Positions 40,333 to 48,176 of a DNA stretch of 64,000 nt are shown here, one piece after another. The number at the start of each line of letters is the position of its first letter. Within the stretch, counting starts at the first letter, position 1. The DNA is taken from the NCBI RefSeq assembly GCF_009258045.1, contig NZ_CP041166.1, forward strand, positions 930,001 to 994,000, given 5' to 3'. The notes under the pieces were generated by a model that was given only the letters and a program-made list of their open reading frames with translations, was not told the DNA's origin and searched no databases. This DNA comes from Sulfurimonas xiamenensis. GTDB taxonomy: Bacteria; Campylobacterota; Campylobacteria; Campylobacterales; Sulfurimonadaceae. The position numbers were made by a program, and so were the translations under genes.

Positions 40333-40418
40333 TCTGTAAAAATAAGTAACAGTTCAAGAATGTGGCGTAGAGATACTTCACACATTGTGCTGCGCTTCAA
40401 AACAAAAGAGGAGAGTAA

Positions 40419-40754
40419 ATGGGAACTTTTAAAACTGAAAATCCTGGTAATCAACCGGTATGGGTAAATACCAGTAACTGTAAAGCATGTGATATTTGTG
40501 TTTCTGTATGCCCTGCGGGCGTTCTTGGAATGGTGTATGAACCTACATCTACTCTTGGTGCTATGATATCTATTCAGCATCCAGAGTCTTGTATAGGATG
40601 TATGGAGTGTGAATTATCATGTCCTGATTTTGCAATTTATGTTGCAGATAGAAAAGAGTATAAATTTGCAAAACTTACTGATGAATCAAAATCGCGTCAG
40701 GAAGCAGTTGTTGCAAATAATTATATGTCACTTAATGAACAAGGAGCTAAATAA
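40419..40754 (+). CDS. oorD: 2-oxoglutarate:ferredoxin oxidoreductase, delta (ferredoxin-like) subunit
   Basis: Electron-carrying subunit of the four-part 2-oxoglutarate:acceptor oxidoreductase. 111 aa with two [4Fe-4S] motifs, CKACDICVSVCPAGVLG (about residues 23-39) and CIGCMECELSCPDF (about 59-72). AGGAGAG stands just before the ATG. It overlaps oorA at TAATG. The D-A-B-C order is that of Helicobacter and Campylobacter. Confidence 0.95.
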   Translation: MGTFKTENPGNQPVWVNTSNCKACDICVSVCPAGVLGMVYEPTSTLGAMISIQHPESCIGCMECELSCPDFAIYVADRKEYKFAKLTDESKSRQEAVVANNYMSLNEQGAK

Positions 40755-41887
40755 TGGCAACAAGAGAAATAATTTCAAGCGGTAATGAATTAGCTGCAAT
40801 AGCTGCAAAAGATGCAGGATGTAGATTTTTTGGGGGCTATCCTATTACTCCATCAAGCGAAGTTATGCATGAAATGTCTAATTTAATGCCAGAAGTCGGC
40901 GGAGCTTGTATTCAAATGGAAGATGAGATTGCAGGAGTTGCAGCAGCGATTGGTGCCGGAATGAGTGGTGTTAGAACTATGACTGCTACTTCAGGTCCAG
41001 GTATTTCGCTTAAAGCAGAAAATCTTGGTTTGGCTCAAATGACTGAAGTTCCTTTGGTTGTAGTTAATGTTATGCGCGGCGGCCCATCAACTGGTCTTCC
41101 GACTCGTGTATCTCAAGGGGATGTTGCTCAGGCAAAGAATCCATCACATGGTGATTACAAATCAATCACGCTATGTGCAGGTTCATTGGCGGAGTGTTAT
41201 ACTGAAACTGTAAGAGCATTTAACTTAGCAGACAGATTTATGCAGCCTGTATTTGTTTTACTAGATGAAACATTGGGACACATGCATGGAAAAGCAATGC
41301 TTCCTACAGAAGAAGAGGTTGCTGCAGGAATTGTTCCTAGAAAAACATTCGAAGGCCCTGCAGAGGAGTATTTTCCATATGAGTGTGAAAGTGATCAGCC
41401 TGCAGTTTTAAATCCTATGTTTAAAGGGTACAGATACCATTTTACAGGTCTTCACCATGACAAAAGAGGGTTCCCTACTGAAGAGATAGAGACATGTAGA
41501 AAACTTATTCAAAGGCTTGAAGATAAAGTAGAACTTCATAAAGATGAGCTTGAATCTTATGAAGAGTTTCATATGGATGATGCAGAGATTTTAATTGTTG
41601 CGTATGGTTCAGTTTCTCTTGCTGCAAAAGAGGCAATCCGCCACTTAAGAGCAGAGGGTATTAAAGCAGGATTATTCAGACCGATTACACTTTGGCCAAG
41701 TCCGGCAAAGAAGATGAAAGAGCTTGCAGACAGAATACCAAAAGTTTTATGTGTAGAGCTAAATATCGGTCAATATAGAGACGAAGTACAACGCGCTACT
41801 GGAAGACTTGATATAAATGGTTTATTCAAAGTAAACGGAAGACCAATTTCTCCTTATGAAATTGTTAATAAAGTAAAGGAGCTGTAA
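40754..41887 (+). CDS. oorA: 2-oxoglutarate:ferredoxin oxidoreductase, alpha subunit
   Basis: Carries the pyrimidine-binding and transketolase-C-like parts of the TPP enzyme that reversibly carboxylates succinyl-CoA to 2-oxoglutarate. 377 aa: GNELAAIAAKDAGCRFFGGYPITPSSE split as domain I opening, EDEIAGVAAAIGAGMSGVRTMTATSGPGISL near residue 55-85, and GLPTRVSQGDVAQA near 117. Domain II spans about 275-375 (EILIVAYGSVSLAAKEAI). Oxygen-sensitive class in anaerobes and microaerophiles; key reductive TCA enzyme. Confidence 0.95.
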   Translation: MATREIISSGNELAAIAAKDAGCRFFGGYPITPSSEVMHEMSNLMPEVGGACIQMEDEIAGVAAAIGAGMSGVRTMTATSGPGISLKAENLGLAQMTEVPLVVVNVMRGGPSTGLPTRVSQGDVAQAKNPSHGDYKSITLCAGSLAECYTETVRAFNLADRFMQPVFVLLDETLGHMHGKAMLPTEEEVAAGIVPRKTFEGPAEEYFPYECESDQPAVLNPMFKGYRYHFTGLHHDKRGFPTEEIETCRKLIQRLEDKVELHKDELESYEEFHMDDAEILIVAYGSVSLAAKEAIRHLRAEGIKAGLFRPITLWPSPAKKMKELADRIPKVLCVELNIGQYRDEVQRATGRLDINGLFKVNGRPISPYEIVNKVKEL

Positions 41888-41888
41888 A

Positions 41889-42746
41889 ATGGCATTTAAT
41901 TATGAAAACTATTTAAGACTGGAAAAAATGCCGACACTATGGTGTTGGGGTTGTGGTGATGGTGTTATCCTAAAAGCTTTTGTTAGAGCGGTTGACAGCC
42001 TTGGTATAAATAAAGATGATATCTGCCTAGTTTCAGGAATTGGATGTTCAGGAAGATTTTCATCATATGTTGATTTTAATACAGTCCATACAACTCATGG
42101 AAGAACTATAGCATTTGCAACAGGTATTAAACTTGCAAATCCTACTAAACATGTAATTTGTGTTGCGGGTGACGGTGATGCTTTAGCAATTGGCGGTAAT
42201 CACACAATTCATGGTTGTAGAAGAAACATAGATATAACATTTATTATAATTAATAACTTTATTTATGGATTAACAAATTCTCAAACAAGTCCAACTACTC
42301 CACAGGGTATGTGGACAGTATCGCAACAAGTTGGAAACATTGATCCAACTTTTAATACTTGTAATTTAGCAATTGCATCAGGAGCTTCTTTTGTGGCGAG
42401 AGAGACAGTAAATGATCCTAAAAAATTAGAAAAAACTATGGTAAAAGCACTAGAACACAAAGGTTTTTCACTTCTTGAAGTTTTATCAAACTGCCATATT
42501 AATCTTGGTAGAAAAAATAAAATGAATTCTGCTATTGAAAATCTTAATTGGATAGACAGTATTACGGTTTCAAAGAAAAAATATGACACTATGACAGAAG
42601 AGGAACAAGTAAATTTACTTCCTACAGGTGTTTTAAAACAAGATACACAAGCAGCTGAGTATTGTGATATGTATGCTGAAATTATTAAAGTACATCAAGG
42701 TAAAAGAAAAACAATTACTCAAGATGACTTTAAGAAAAAAATATAA
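41889..42746 (+). CDS. oorB: 2-oxoglutarate:ferredoxin oxidoreductase, beta subunit
   Basis: TPP diphosphate-binding subunit. 285 aa with LWCWGCGDGVILKAF (Cys pair near residue 19-22), VSGIGCSGRFSSYVDFNTVHTTHGR and the TPP/Mg motif GDGDALAIGGNHTIH near 98 followed by NNFIYGLTNSQTSPTTP. This fold and Cys pattern match KorB/OorB proteins. Two bases separate it from oorA. Confidence 0.95.
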   Translation: MAFNYENYLRLEKMPTLWCWGCGDGVILKAFVRAVDSLGINKDDICLVSGIGCSGRFSSYVDFNTVHTTHGRTIAFATGIKLANPTKHVICVAGDGDALAIGGNHTIHGCRRNIDITFIIINNFIYGLTNSQTSPTTPQGMWTVSQQVGNIDPTFNTCNLAIASGASFVARETVNDPKKLEKTMVKALEHKGFSLLEVLSNCHINLGRKNKMNSAIENLNWIDSITVSKKKYDTMTEEEQVNLLPTGVLKQDTQAAEYCDMYAEIIKVHQGKRKTITQDDFKKKI

Positions 42747-42757
42747 GGAGGCACGGG

Positions 42758-43315
42758 GTGGCTAGAACATTAATGAGATTTACAGGTGTTGGCGGACAAG
42801 GTGTTCTTCTCGCTGGTGAAATTTTTGCAGCTGCAAAAATTAAAACCGGCGGTAATGGATTAAAAACAGCAACATATACTTCACAAGTTCGTGGTGGACC
42901 GACTGTTGTTGATATAACTTTAGATGATGATGAAATTTACTATCCATATGCGAATGACGGCGAGATAAACTTTATGCTCTCTGTTGCACAAGTAAGCTAT
43001 GATCAATTTAAAAAAGGTGTACAAGAGGGCGGAACTATTGTTATAGATCCAAACCTTGTTAAACCTAGCGATGAAGATAGAAAAAAATGGAATATAATTG
43101 AAATTCCGATTATTACTATTGCAAAAGAGGAAGTTGGTAATGTTATTACTCAGTCAGTTGTTGCACTTGCAATAGCAAATACAATTATGAAACCTCTTGA
43201 TAGAGAAGTTTTAATCGAAACAATGCTCTCAAAAGTACCTGCCAAAGTTCATGATGTAAATAAAGTAGCATATGATCTTGGTGAAAAATATGCACTAGAG
43301 GCAGTAGCAAAATAA
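42758..43315 (+). CDS. oorC: 2-oxoglutarate:ferredoxin oxidoreductase, gamma subunit
   Basis: Gamma domain that contacts CoA and completes the Oor complex. 185 aa starting at GTG 42758 with AAGGAG at 42745-42750. Shows FTGVGGQGVLLAGEIFAAA at the N-terminus and TYTSQVRGGPTVVDITL near residue 45, both typical of POR/KOR gamma chains. A strong terminator lies 23 bp after the stop, marking the operon end. Confidence 0.95.
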   Translation: MARTLMRFTGVGGQGVLLAGEIFAAAKIKTGGNGLKTATYTSQVRGGPTVVDITLDDDEIYYPYANDGEINFMLSVAQVSYDQFKKGVQEGGTIVIDPNLVKPSDEDRKKWNIIEIPIITIAKEEVGNVITQSVVALAIANTIMKPLDREVLIETMLSKVPAKVHDVNKVAYDLGEKYALEAVAK

Positions 43316-43338
43316 TTTTATGCTTGCCTGTAGTTTTT

Positions 43339-43365
43339 GCAGCCTTCAAAAGGGCTGCTTTTTTT
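43339..43365 (+). terminator. Rho-independent terminator of the oorDABC operon
   Basis: Stem GCAGCC/GGCTGC extended by two pairs with a 4-nt loop (43339-43358), followed by seven T (43359-43365). The gap to the convergent tetR gene contains nothing else. Confidence 0.9.
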
Positions 43366-43423
43366 AAATATATTTCTGATATTAAATAGTATTAGAAATA
43401 AAATATTTTAATATTAAAAAATA

Positions 43424-44041
43424 TCACACTTTAATACTTTCCCAAAAAAACTCAACATGCTTTTCAAACTGTGTAGATAGAGCTGTTGTAGGCGTGCTAT
43501 CAAACCTCAGAAGTGTAATTTGCAATCGTATATAGAATAGGGTGGAAATAAATTCATAAGCTACCATCATTGGATCAGCAGAGCGTATTAAAGAGTTCTG
43601 CATCATTATAAAAAATGCTTCAGAGAACATTTTTATATTTTCATTATGAAATTCATTCATAAACTGTTCTCTAAGTTCTCTGTTTTGGAATAACTCAATC
43701 ATTAGCAATCTAAACATATTCTCATTATTTTTATCAAATGTGAGAAGTTTATATTGCATAGCAAACTTTTGTAAAAAAACTTTTCCCTTGAGTGCTGACT
43801 CTTTAATATTTGTCTCATTTGTATGAAAAGGAGAAGAAAATATCTCTTTTGCGACACATAAAAATATCTCCTCCTTATTCTTAAAATGATTATACAAAGC
43901 GCTCTCCCTAATTCCTACTTCTGAAGCTATTTTTCGCACACTTGTTGCTTTAAAACCATATTCTGAGAAGAGTGTAGATGACACTTTTATAATCTTTTGT
44001 TTTGTATTTGATTTCTTTTGAATCGTCTTGTTTTCGGGCAT
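43424..44041 (-). CDS. TetR-family transcriptional regulator
   Basis: 205-aa one-component repressor. N-terminal helix-turn-helix at about residues 17-62 (KIIKVSSTLFSEYGFKATSV, then IASEVGIRESALYNHFKNKEEIF); the remaining ~140 residues form a helical ligand domain without recognisable specificity. It starts at ATG 44041 with AAGG upstream. Four regularly spaced palindromes lie directly upstream, one between its likely -10 and -35, so autoregulation is strongly suggested. No efflux or fatty-acid gene is adjacent; the only divergent neighbour is rnpB. Confidence 0.92.
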   Translation of the reverse strand: MPENKTIQKKSNTKQKIIKVSSTLFSEYGFKATSVRKIASEVGIRESALYNHFKNKEEIFLCVAKEIFSSPFHTNETNIKESALKGKVFLQKFAMQYKLLTFDKNNENMFRLLMIELFQNRELREQFMNEFHNENIKMFSEAFFIMMQNSLIRSADPMMVAYEFISTLFYIRLQITLLRFDSTPTTALSTQFEKHVEFFWESIKV

Positions 44042-44062
44042 TTTGCAACCTTTTTTAGTATA

Positions 44063-44172
44063 TGAACAATTGTTAATTTAAATAAAATTATATATGAACA
44101 AGTGTTAATCTATGCTTATGTGATGATGAACACTTGTTCATCAATCAAGCAGATGTTATGAACAGATGTTCA
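44063..44172. promoter_or_regulatory. Array of four TetR-type operators, 32-bp period
   Basis: Four 14-bp sites of form TGAACA-NN-TGTTcA start at 44063 (TGAACAATTGTTAA), 44095 (TGAACAAGTGTTAA), 44127 (TGAACACTTGTTCA) and 44159 (TGAACAGATGTTCA). Start-to-start distance is exactly 32 bp each time. Sites 3 and 4 are perfect dyads in their arms, site 4 extending to TTATGAACA/TGTTCATAA; sites 1 and 2 have one altered arm. Probably bound by the adjacent TetR protein. Confidence 0.8.
44087..44092 (-). promoter_or_regulatory. -10 box of tetR
   Basis: Minus-strand TATAAT lying 46 bp before the tetR start, between operators 1 and 2; operator 2 would occupy the -35/-10 spacer. Confidence 0.5.
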
Positions 44173-44198
44173 TAAACAGATTTAAAGGAAATTTTTAG

Positions 44199-44204
44199 TA
44201 TTAT
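44199..44204 (+). promoter_or_regulatory. -10 box of rnpB
   Basis: TATTAT ending 6 bases before the predicted 5' end of RNase P RNA. The -35 position (about 44176-44181) begins 4 bp after operator 4 of the tetR array, so the repressor could influence rnpB. Confidence 0.45.
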
Positions 44205-44210
44205 TTTAAA

Positions 44211-44554
44211 GGTACAACGGGTAGTTGCTTGATTTATTTCAAGAGGAAAGTCCGAGCTGCTCTAAGACAGTGTTCCATTTAATTAATGGCCGTAGTAATA
44301 CGAGGGAAAGTGCAACAGAGAGTAGACTTCCGCCCAACGGCGGTAAAGGTGAAAGGGTGGTGTAAGAGACCACCAGTCTCTATAGTAATATAGAGAGCTT
44401 GTAAACCCAACATGGCAGCAAGAAACAGATGGTCAGCGTCTTAGGGGTAAAATTACAATGTAATCTTACTTATGCTACTGTTTCGCTAGAGTTACTATGT
44501 AAATAGTAAAGTAGATTAATGCTACCAAAACAAAACTCGGCTTACTGTTGTACC
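44211..44554 (+). ncRNA. rnpB: RNase P RNA, bacterial type A
   Basis: Catalytic RNA of RNase P, which trims the 5' leader of pre-tRNAs. The ends pair as helix P1 (GGTACAAC at 44211-44218 with GTTGTACC at 44547-44554). Conserved elements appear in order: GAGGAAAGTCCGAGC near 44243, GAGGGAAAGTGCAACAGAGAG near 44302, GGTAAAGGTGAAAGGGTGG near 44342, the GTAAACCC segment near 44401, and the 3' AAACTCGGCTTAC. A run of five T follows P1 and may terminate it. The protein partner rnpA is not here. Confidence 0.95.
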
Positions 44555-44680
44555 TTTTTAATTGAACATACTATTTAATATCAATAATAAAAAGGTTTTG
44601 GTTGTATTTAATGTTAATTGAATTTTCTCAAGAGAATTTACATTATGTTAACCAAGATATTTGAAAACTGACACTATTAC

Positions 44681-44905
44681 ATGGAAAAACAAATGAGAAG
44701 CAAAAAAGAAGAATTAATAGCTGATATACAAAATCTTCTAAATACTTATGAAGGTATAAAAAAAACATCCATAAATGCAGATATGCTAAAATTTATGGAT
44801 GAAGCCAGTTTGATCAGTATAATAGATTCATTACTAAATCAAAAAGAGTATTCAAAAGAGTCAGACTTACAATGGTTAGAAAAATTTAAAAAATATAATA
44901 TATAA
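44681..44905 (+). CDS. Small hypothetical protein, 74 aa
   Basis: Family not recognised. A charged, helical cytoplasmic protein without Cys or membrane segments: KKEELIADIQNLLNTYEG, a central INADMLKFMDEASLISIIDSLL and a C-terminal DLQWLEKFKKY. The look is of a short helical adaptor. Ribosome site before 44681 is weak; ATG at 44693 is an alternative start. It lies 67 bp before the receiver-RHH gene on the same strand and may be co-transcribed with it, but no function follows. Confidence 0.65.
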   Translation: MEKQMRSKKEELIADIQNLLNTYEGIKKTSINADMLKFMDEASLISIIDSLLNQKEYSKESDLQWLEKFKKYNI

Positions 44906-44972
44906 TACGCTCTATTTCGTTTAATCAAAATCTGTTACAATTTCGTCATATTTTAAAATAAAGGATTTTGTT

Positions 44973-45518
44973 ATGTCCAATGTAGATTTAATTCAACTAA
45001 CTGAACAAACAAAAAAATTATCAGCAATGATTGTTGAAGATGAGAAAATTGCAAATGAACTTTTAAGTTCTACTTTTAAAAATTTCTTTTCAGATGTAAA
45101 ATCATTTTTTAATGCAAAAGAAGCACTTCAAGCTTATTCAAAATCATCTCCTGATATTGTCTTTGTAGATATTATTATGGCTGAAATGGACGGAATCGAA
45201 CTTGCACGAAAAATTCGTGAAATTAATCCTGATCAGATTATTATTATTATTTCGGCCAGCAATGATATAGAAAAAATATCTGAATCTATTGAAGTTGGTG
45301 TTAATAGTTTTATACAAAAACCAATTGATACCAAAAAAATAATAGAATTATTAAAAAATATAGTATCAATAATGAATAAAAAGAAAAAAATAGAAACAAA
45401 AACATTTTCTATATCTCTTCCTTTAGACATATATGAAGAAGTTGATGAAAATGCCAAAGCTGAAAGCATCTCAAAAAATGCAGTAATTATTAGAGCTTTA
45501 CGCAGTTTTTACGAGTAA
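44973..45518 (+). CDS. Response regulator: receiver domain fused to ribbon-helix-helix DNA-binding domain
   Basis: 181 aa. Residues 17-132 form a CheY-like receiver with acidic pair E22/D23, phospho-acceptor D66 (DIVFVDIIMAEMDG), switch Ser S94 and K116 (FIQKPID), so it looks phosphorylatable. Residues 143-180 (TFSISLPLDIYEEVDENAKA, then SISKNAVIIRALRSFY) match the ribbon-helix-helix fold of CopG/Arc type repressors: one beta strand and two helices. This output is unusual; OmpR or NarL winged or HTH domains are standard. No histidine kinase is adjacent, so the input is unknown. AAAGGA precedes the ATG. Confidence 0.85.
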   Translation: MSNVDLIQLTEQTKKLSAMIVEDEKIANELLSSTFKNFFSDVKSFFNAKEALQAYSKSSPDIVFVDIIMAEMDGIELARKIREINPDQIIIIISASNDIEKISESIEVGVNSFIQKPIDTKKIIELLKNIVSIMNKKKKIETKTFSISLPLDIYEEVDENAKAESISKNAVIIRALRSFYE

Positions 45519-45608
45519 TTTATTTTTTTTTACTGAGTTTTTAAAATTTTATATTTTATTAAGAAATAAATCTATATAATTTCGGCTCAGTAAATAAGAC
45601 TGACAAGT

Positions 45609-45683
45609 GGCCCCGTCGTCTAGCGGTCAGGATCCATGGTTTTCATCCATGTTACAGGAGTTCGATTCTCCTCGGGGTCACCA
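45609..45683 (+). tRNA. tRNA-Glu (TTC anticodon)
   Basis: 75-nt tRNA including encoded CCA (45681-45683). Acceptor GGCCCCG pairs with CGGGGTC; anticodon stem CATGG/CCATG holds loop TTTTCAT with anticodon TTC; T-arm AGGAGTTCGATTCTCCT. It lies between the receiver-RHH gene and the convergent glnS, and a GluRS-like gene is close by. Confidence 0.96.
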
Positions 45684-45746
45684 CTTCATCAACTTAAGAA
45701 CAATCACAAACAGATCGTACTATTTGCTTAAACATGACAGAACTGC

Positions 45747-45780
45747 AAAGGCTAGTTCTACACTAACCTTTTTATTTTAA
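45747..45780. terminator. Terminator between tRNA-Glu and convergent glnS
   Basis: Hairpin AAAGGCTAGT / ACTAACCTTT (10 bp with one C-A mismatch on plus, G-U on minus; 5-nt loop) followed on the plus strand by a T-rich run. It begins right after the glnS stop on the minus strand, so it may serve both. Confidence 0.65.
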
Positions 45781-48027
45781 TTTCTGTGTAACAAGTTCAT
45801 TTACCACTTTTGGGTTTGCTTTGCCGCCTGTGGCTTTTAAGACCTGCCCTACAAAAAAGCCGAGAAGATTACTATTTCCAGCTTTAAATTTGGCAACATT
45901 GTCTGGATATTTTGCAACTATTTCATCGATAATAGGCTCGATTACGCTCACATCACTTATCTGAACAAGTCCTTTGGCTTTAACTATCTGTAAAGGGTCT
46001 TTTCCGCTTTTAGCCATCTCTTCAAAAACCTCTTTAGCTATTTTGTTTGAAATGGTGCCATCATCTAGCATTTGCACAAGTTTAGCTACATCGGATGAAT
46101 TAAATTGAAGCTCGTGCACTTCTTTTTCTTTTAACTCTCTTGCAACCTCATTTGCTACGATGTTAGCAATAGTTACAGGTGAGTTGTTAACTGATAATAC
46201 TTCAGCATAAAAAGAAGACAATTTTTCATCTCTCGCTAAGATATCAGCAATCATACTGTTTAATTTAAGTTCAGTCGTGTATTTGTCAAATAAAGCTTGC
46301 TCATGCTCACTCATAGGTTCTGCTTGACCATCTAGCTGTACTTTTTTAACTTGAATTTTTTTCTCCTGCTTGGGTGCATCAGTTTTTTTCTTTTTAGTAT
46401 AAGAGTCTTTCAATCCTACTATTTTGTTAAATACGGGGTTTGCATCTGTATAGTCTACTGGATCAGCATAAAAGTACCCTTCCCTTTCAAACTGGAACCT
46501 CACATCCGGCTTCTCTGTTACAACTGCAGGCTCAATAAGAGCATTTTTTATGATTTTTAAAGAATCAGAATTGAGGTCCTCTATACTTTGTGGGTTTTCG
46601 CAAGAATAGAGTCTGTCGTATAGTCTTACCTCTACTTTTTTAGCAGATACGGCATCTACCCACTGGATAGCACTTTTGACTTTTATACCGCTTGTGTCTT
46701 GTCCGCTTTTAGACTCGGGGTTATATTCTGCTATTATCTCAGTTATATTGCCACTTTTATCTTTTTTAACCTCTTTACATGTGATAATATAAGCATGTTT
46801 AAGGCGTACAGGCTGATTGGGTGTAAGACGGAAGTAATCTTTTGGAGGATTTTCTGAGAAGTCTGCCCGTTCTATGTATATCTCTTTTGAGAAAGGTACT
46901 TTTCTTGAACCCTCTTTGGGAACATCATCCGGATAGTACGGGGCGTCAAGTTCTTCGCTGCCTTCATAGTTGGCTATAGTTACTTTTAGAGGGTCAAGCA
47001 CCGTCATAACACGCGGTACTTTTGTGTTGAGATCATCTCTGATACAAAACTCAAGCTGTGAGATATCAACAGTGGAGTTTGCTTTTGCTATACCGATCTG
47101 ATCACAGAAGTTTAAAATAGATTCAGGTGTATAGCCTCTTCTTCTAAGTCCTGCAATGGTAGGAAGGCGGGGATCGTCCCATCCACATACTCTTTTTTCA
47201 TTGACCAATTCCAGAAGCTTTCTTTTGCTCATAACGGTATAGTTAATCCCAAGTCTTGCAAATTCATATTGATAAGGGCGCGGCGGTTCGAGTTTAAGCG
47301 TATCTAATACCCAGTCATAGATGTCACGGTTGTTTTCAAACTCTAGCGTACAGATAGAGTGAGTTACACCTTCAATATAATCAGAGAGACAGTGACCAAA
47401 GTCATACATAGGGTAAATTGCCCACTTGTCCCCTGCTCTATAGTGGTGCGCATGGCGGATACGGTATAAGAGAGGATCACGCATTTTCATGTTTGCCGCT
47501 GACATATCGATCTTAGCGCGAAGAACATGCTCACCGTCTTTAAACTCACCGTTTTTCATTCTCTCTAAAAGGTCTAGGTTCTCTTCTACACTGCGCTGTG
47601 CATATTTACTGCGACGCCCCGGTTCCGTGATGGTGCCACGGTACTCTCTCATAGTCTCTTCATCTAAGCTGTCAACATAAGCTTTACCCATTTTAACAAG
47701 TTCTATAGCATACTCATAAAGTTTGTCGAAATAGTCAGATGTATATCGCACATCACCCTCCCACTCAAATCCGAGCCACTTAACAGCGTCTTTAAGCGCT
47801 TCAACATATTTTGTATCTTCAGTAGTCGGGTTAGTGTCATCCATTCTAAGGTTACAATAACCGTTGTAATCGTGTGCGATGCCGAAATTTATTGCTATAG
47901 ATTTAGCGTGTCCAATATGAGGGAAGCCGTTTGGTTCCGGAGGAAATCTTGTTATAATATTTTTGTATTTGCCTGCTTTTAAGTCTTTTTCAACTATTGT
48001 GCGTAAAAAATCTTTGTGCTCACTCAT
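45772..48027 (-). CDS. glnS: Glutamine--tRNA ligase with C-terminal YqeY-like domain
   Basis: Charges tRNA-Gln directly. 751 aa: class I core with PPEPNGFPHIGHAKSIAINF (HIGH intact) and VMSKRKLLEL (KMSKS-type) at about residues 25-340, the beta-barrel anticodon domain to about 550, then a ~180-residue YqeY/GatB-tail-like domain (from about 570; ending GKANPKVVNELVTQKL). Such tails are known in Deinococcus GlnRS, where they aid tRNA-Gln binding. Most Campylobacterota I know lack GlnRS and make Gln-tRNA through a second GluRS and GatCAB, so this is likely an acquired gene. It is divergent from the GluRS-like gene. Confidence 0.95.
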   Translation of the reverse strand: MSEHKDFLRTIVEKDLKAGKYKNIITRFPPEPNGFPHIGHAKSIAINFGIAHDYNGYCNLRMDDTNPTTEDTKYVEALKDAVKWLGFEWEGDVRYTSDYFDKLYEYAIELVKMGKAYVDSLDEETMREYRGTITEPGRRSKYAQRSVEENLDLLERMKNGEFKDGEHVLRAKIDMSAANMKMRDPLLYRIRHAHHYRAGDKWAIYPMYDFGHCLSDYIEGVTHSICTLEFENNRDIYDWVLDTLKLEPPRPYQYEFARLGINYTVMSKRKLLELVNEKRVCGWDDPRLPTIAGLRRRGYTPESILNFCDQIGIAKANSTVDISQLEFCIRDDLNTKVPRVMTVLDPLKVTIANYEGSEELDAPYYPDDVPKEGSRKVPFSKEIYIERADFSENPPKDYFRLTPNQPVRLKHAYIITCKEVKKDKSGNITEIIAEYNPESKSGQDTSGIKVKSAIQWVDAVSAKKVEVRLYDRLYSCENPQSIEDLNSDSLKIIKNALIEPAVVTEKPDVRFQFEREGYFYADPVDYTDANPVFNKIVGLKDSYTKKKKTDAPKQEKKIQVKKVQLDGQAEPMSEHEQALFDKYTTELKLNSMIADILARDEKLSSFYAEVLSVNNSPVTIANIVANEVARELKEKEVHELQFNSSDVAKLVQMLDDGTISNKIAKEVFEEMAKSGKDPLQIVKAKGLVQISDVSVIEPIIDEIVAKYPDNVAKFKAGNSNLLGFFVGQVLKATGGKANPKVVNELVTQKLK

Positions 48028-48176
48028 TACTTGTTAAACCTTTAATTTAAAACTCTTATTATGAATTGTATTTTATCAAATTGGAGCTTATAGCTCAATT
48101 TCCCTCTATCTTATCTAAAGAACTTCCTTAGCTAAAACTTGATAAAATTCAAAAATCACATTATACAGGAATATAA

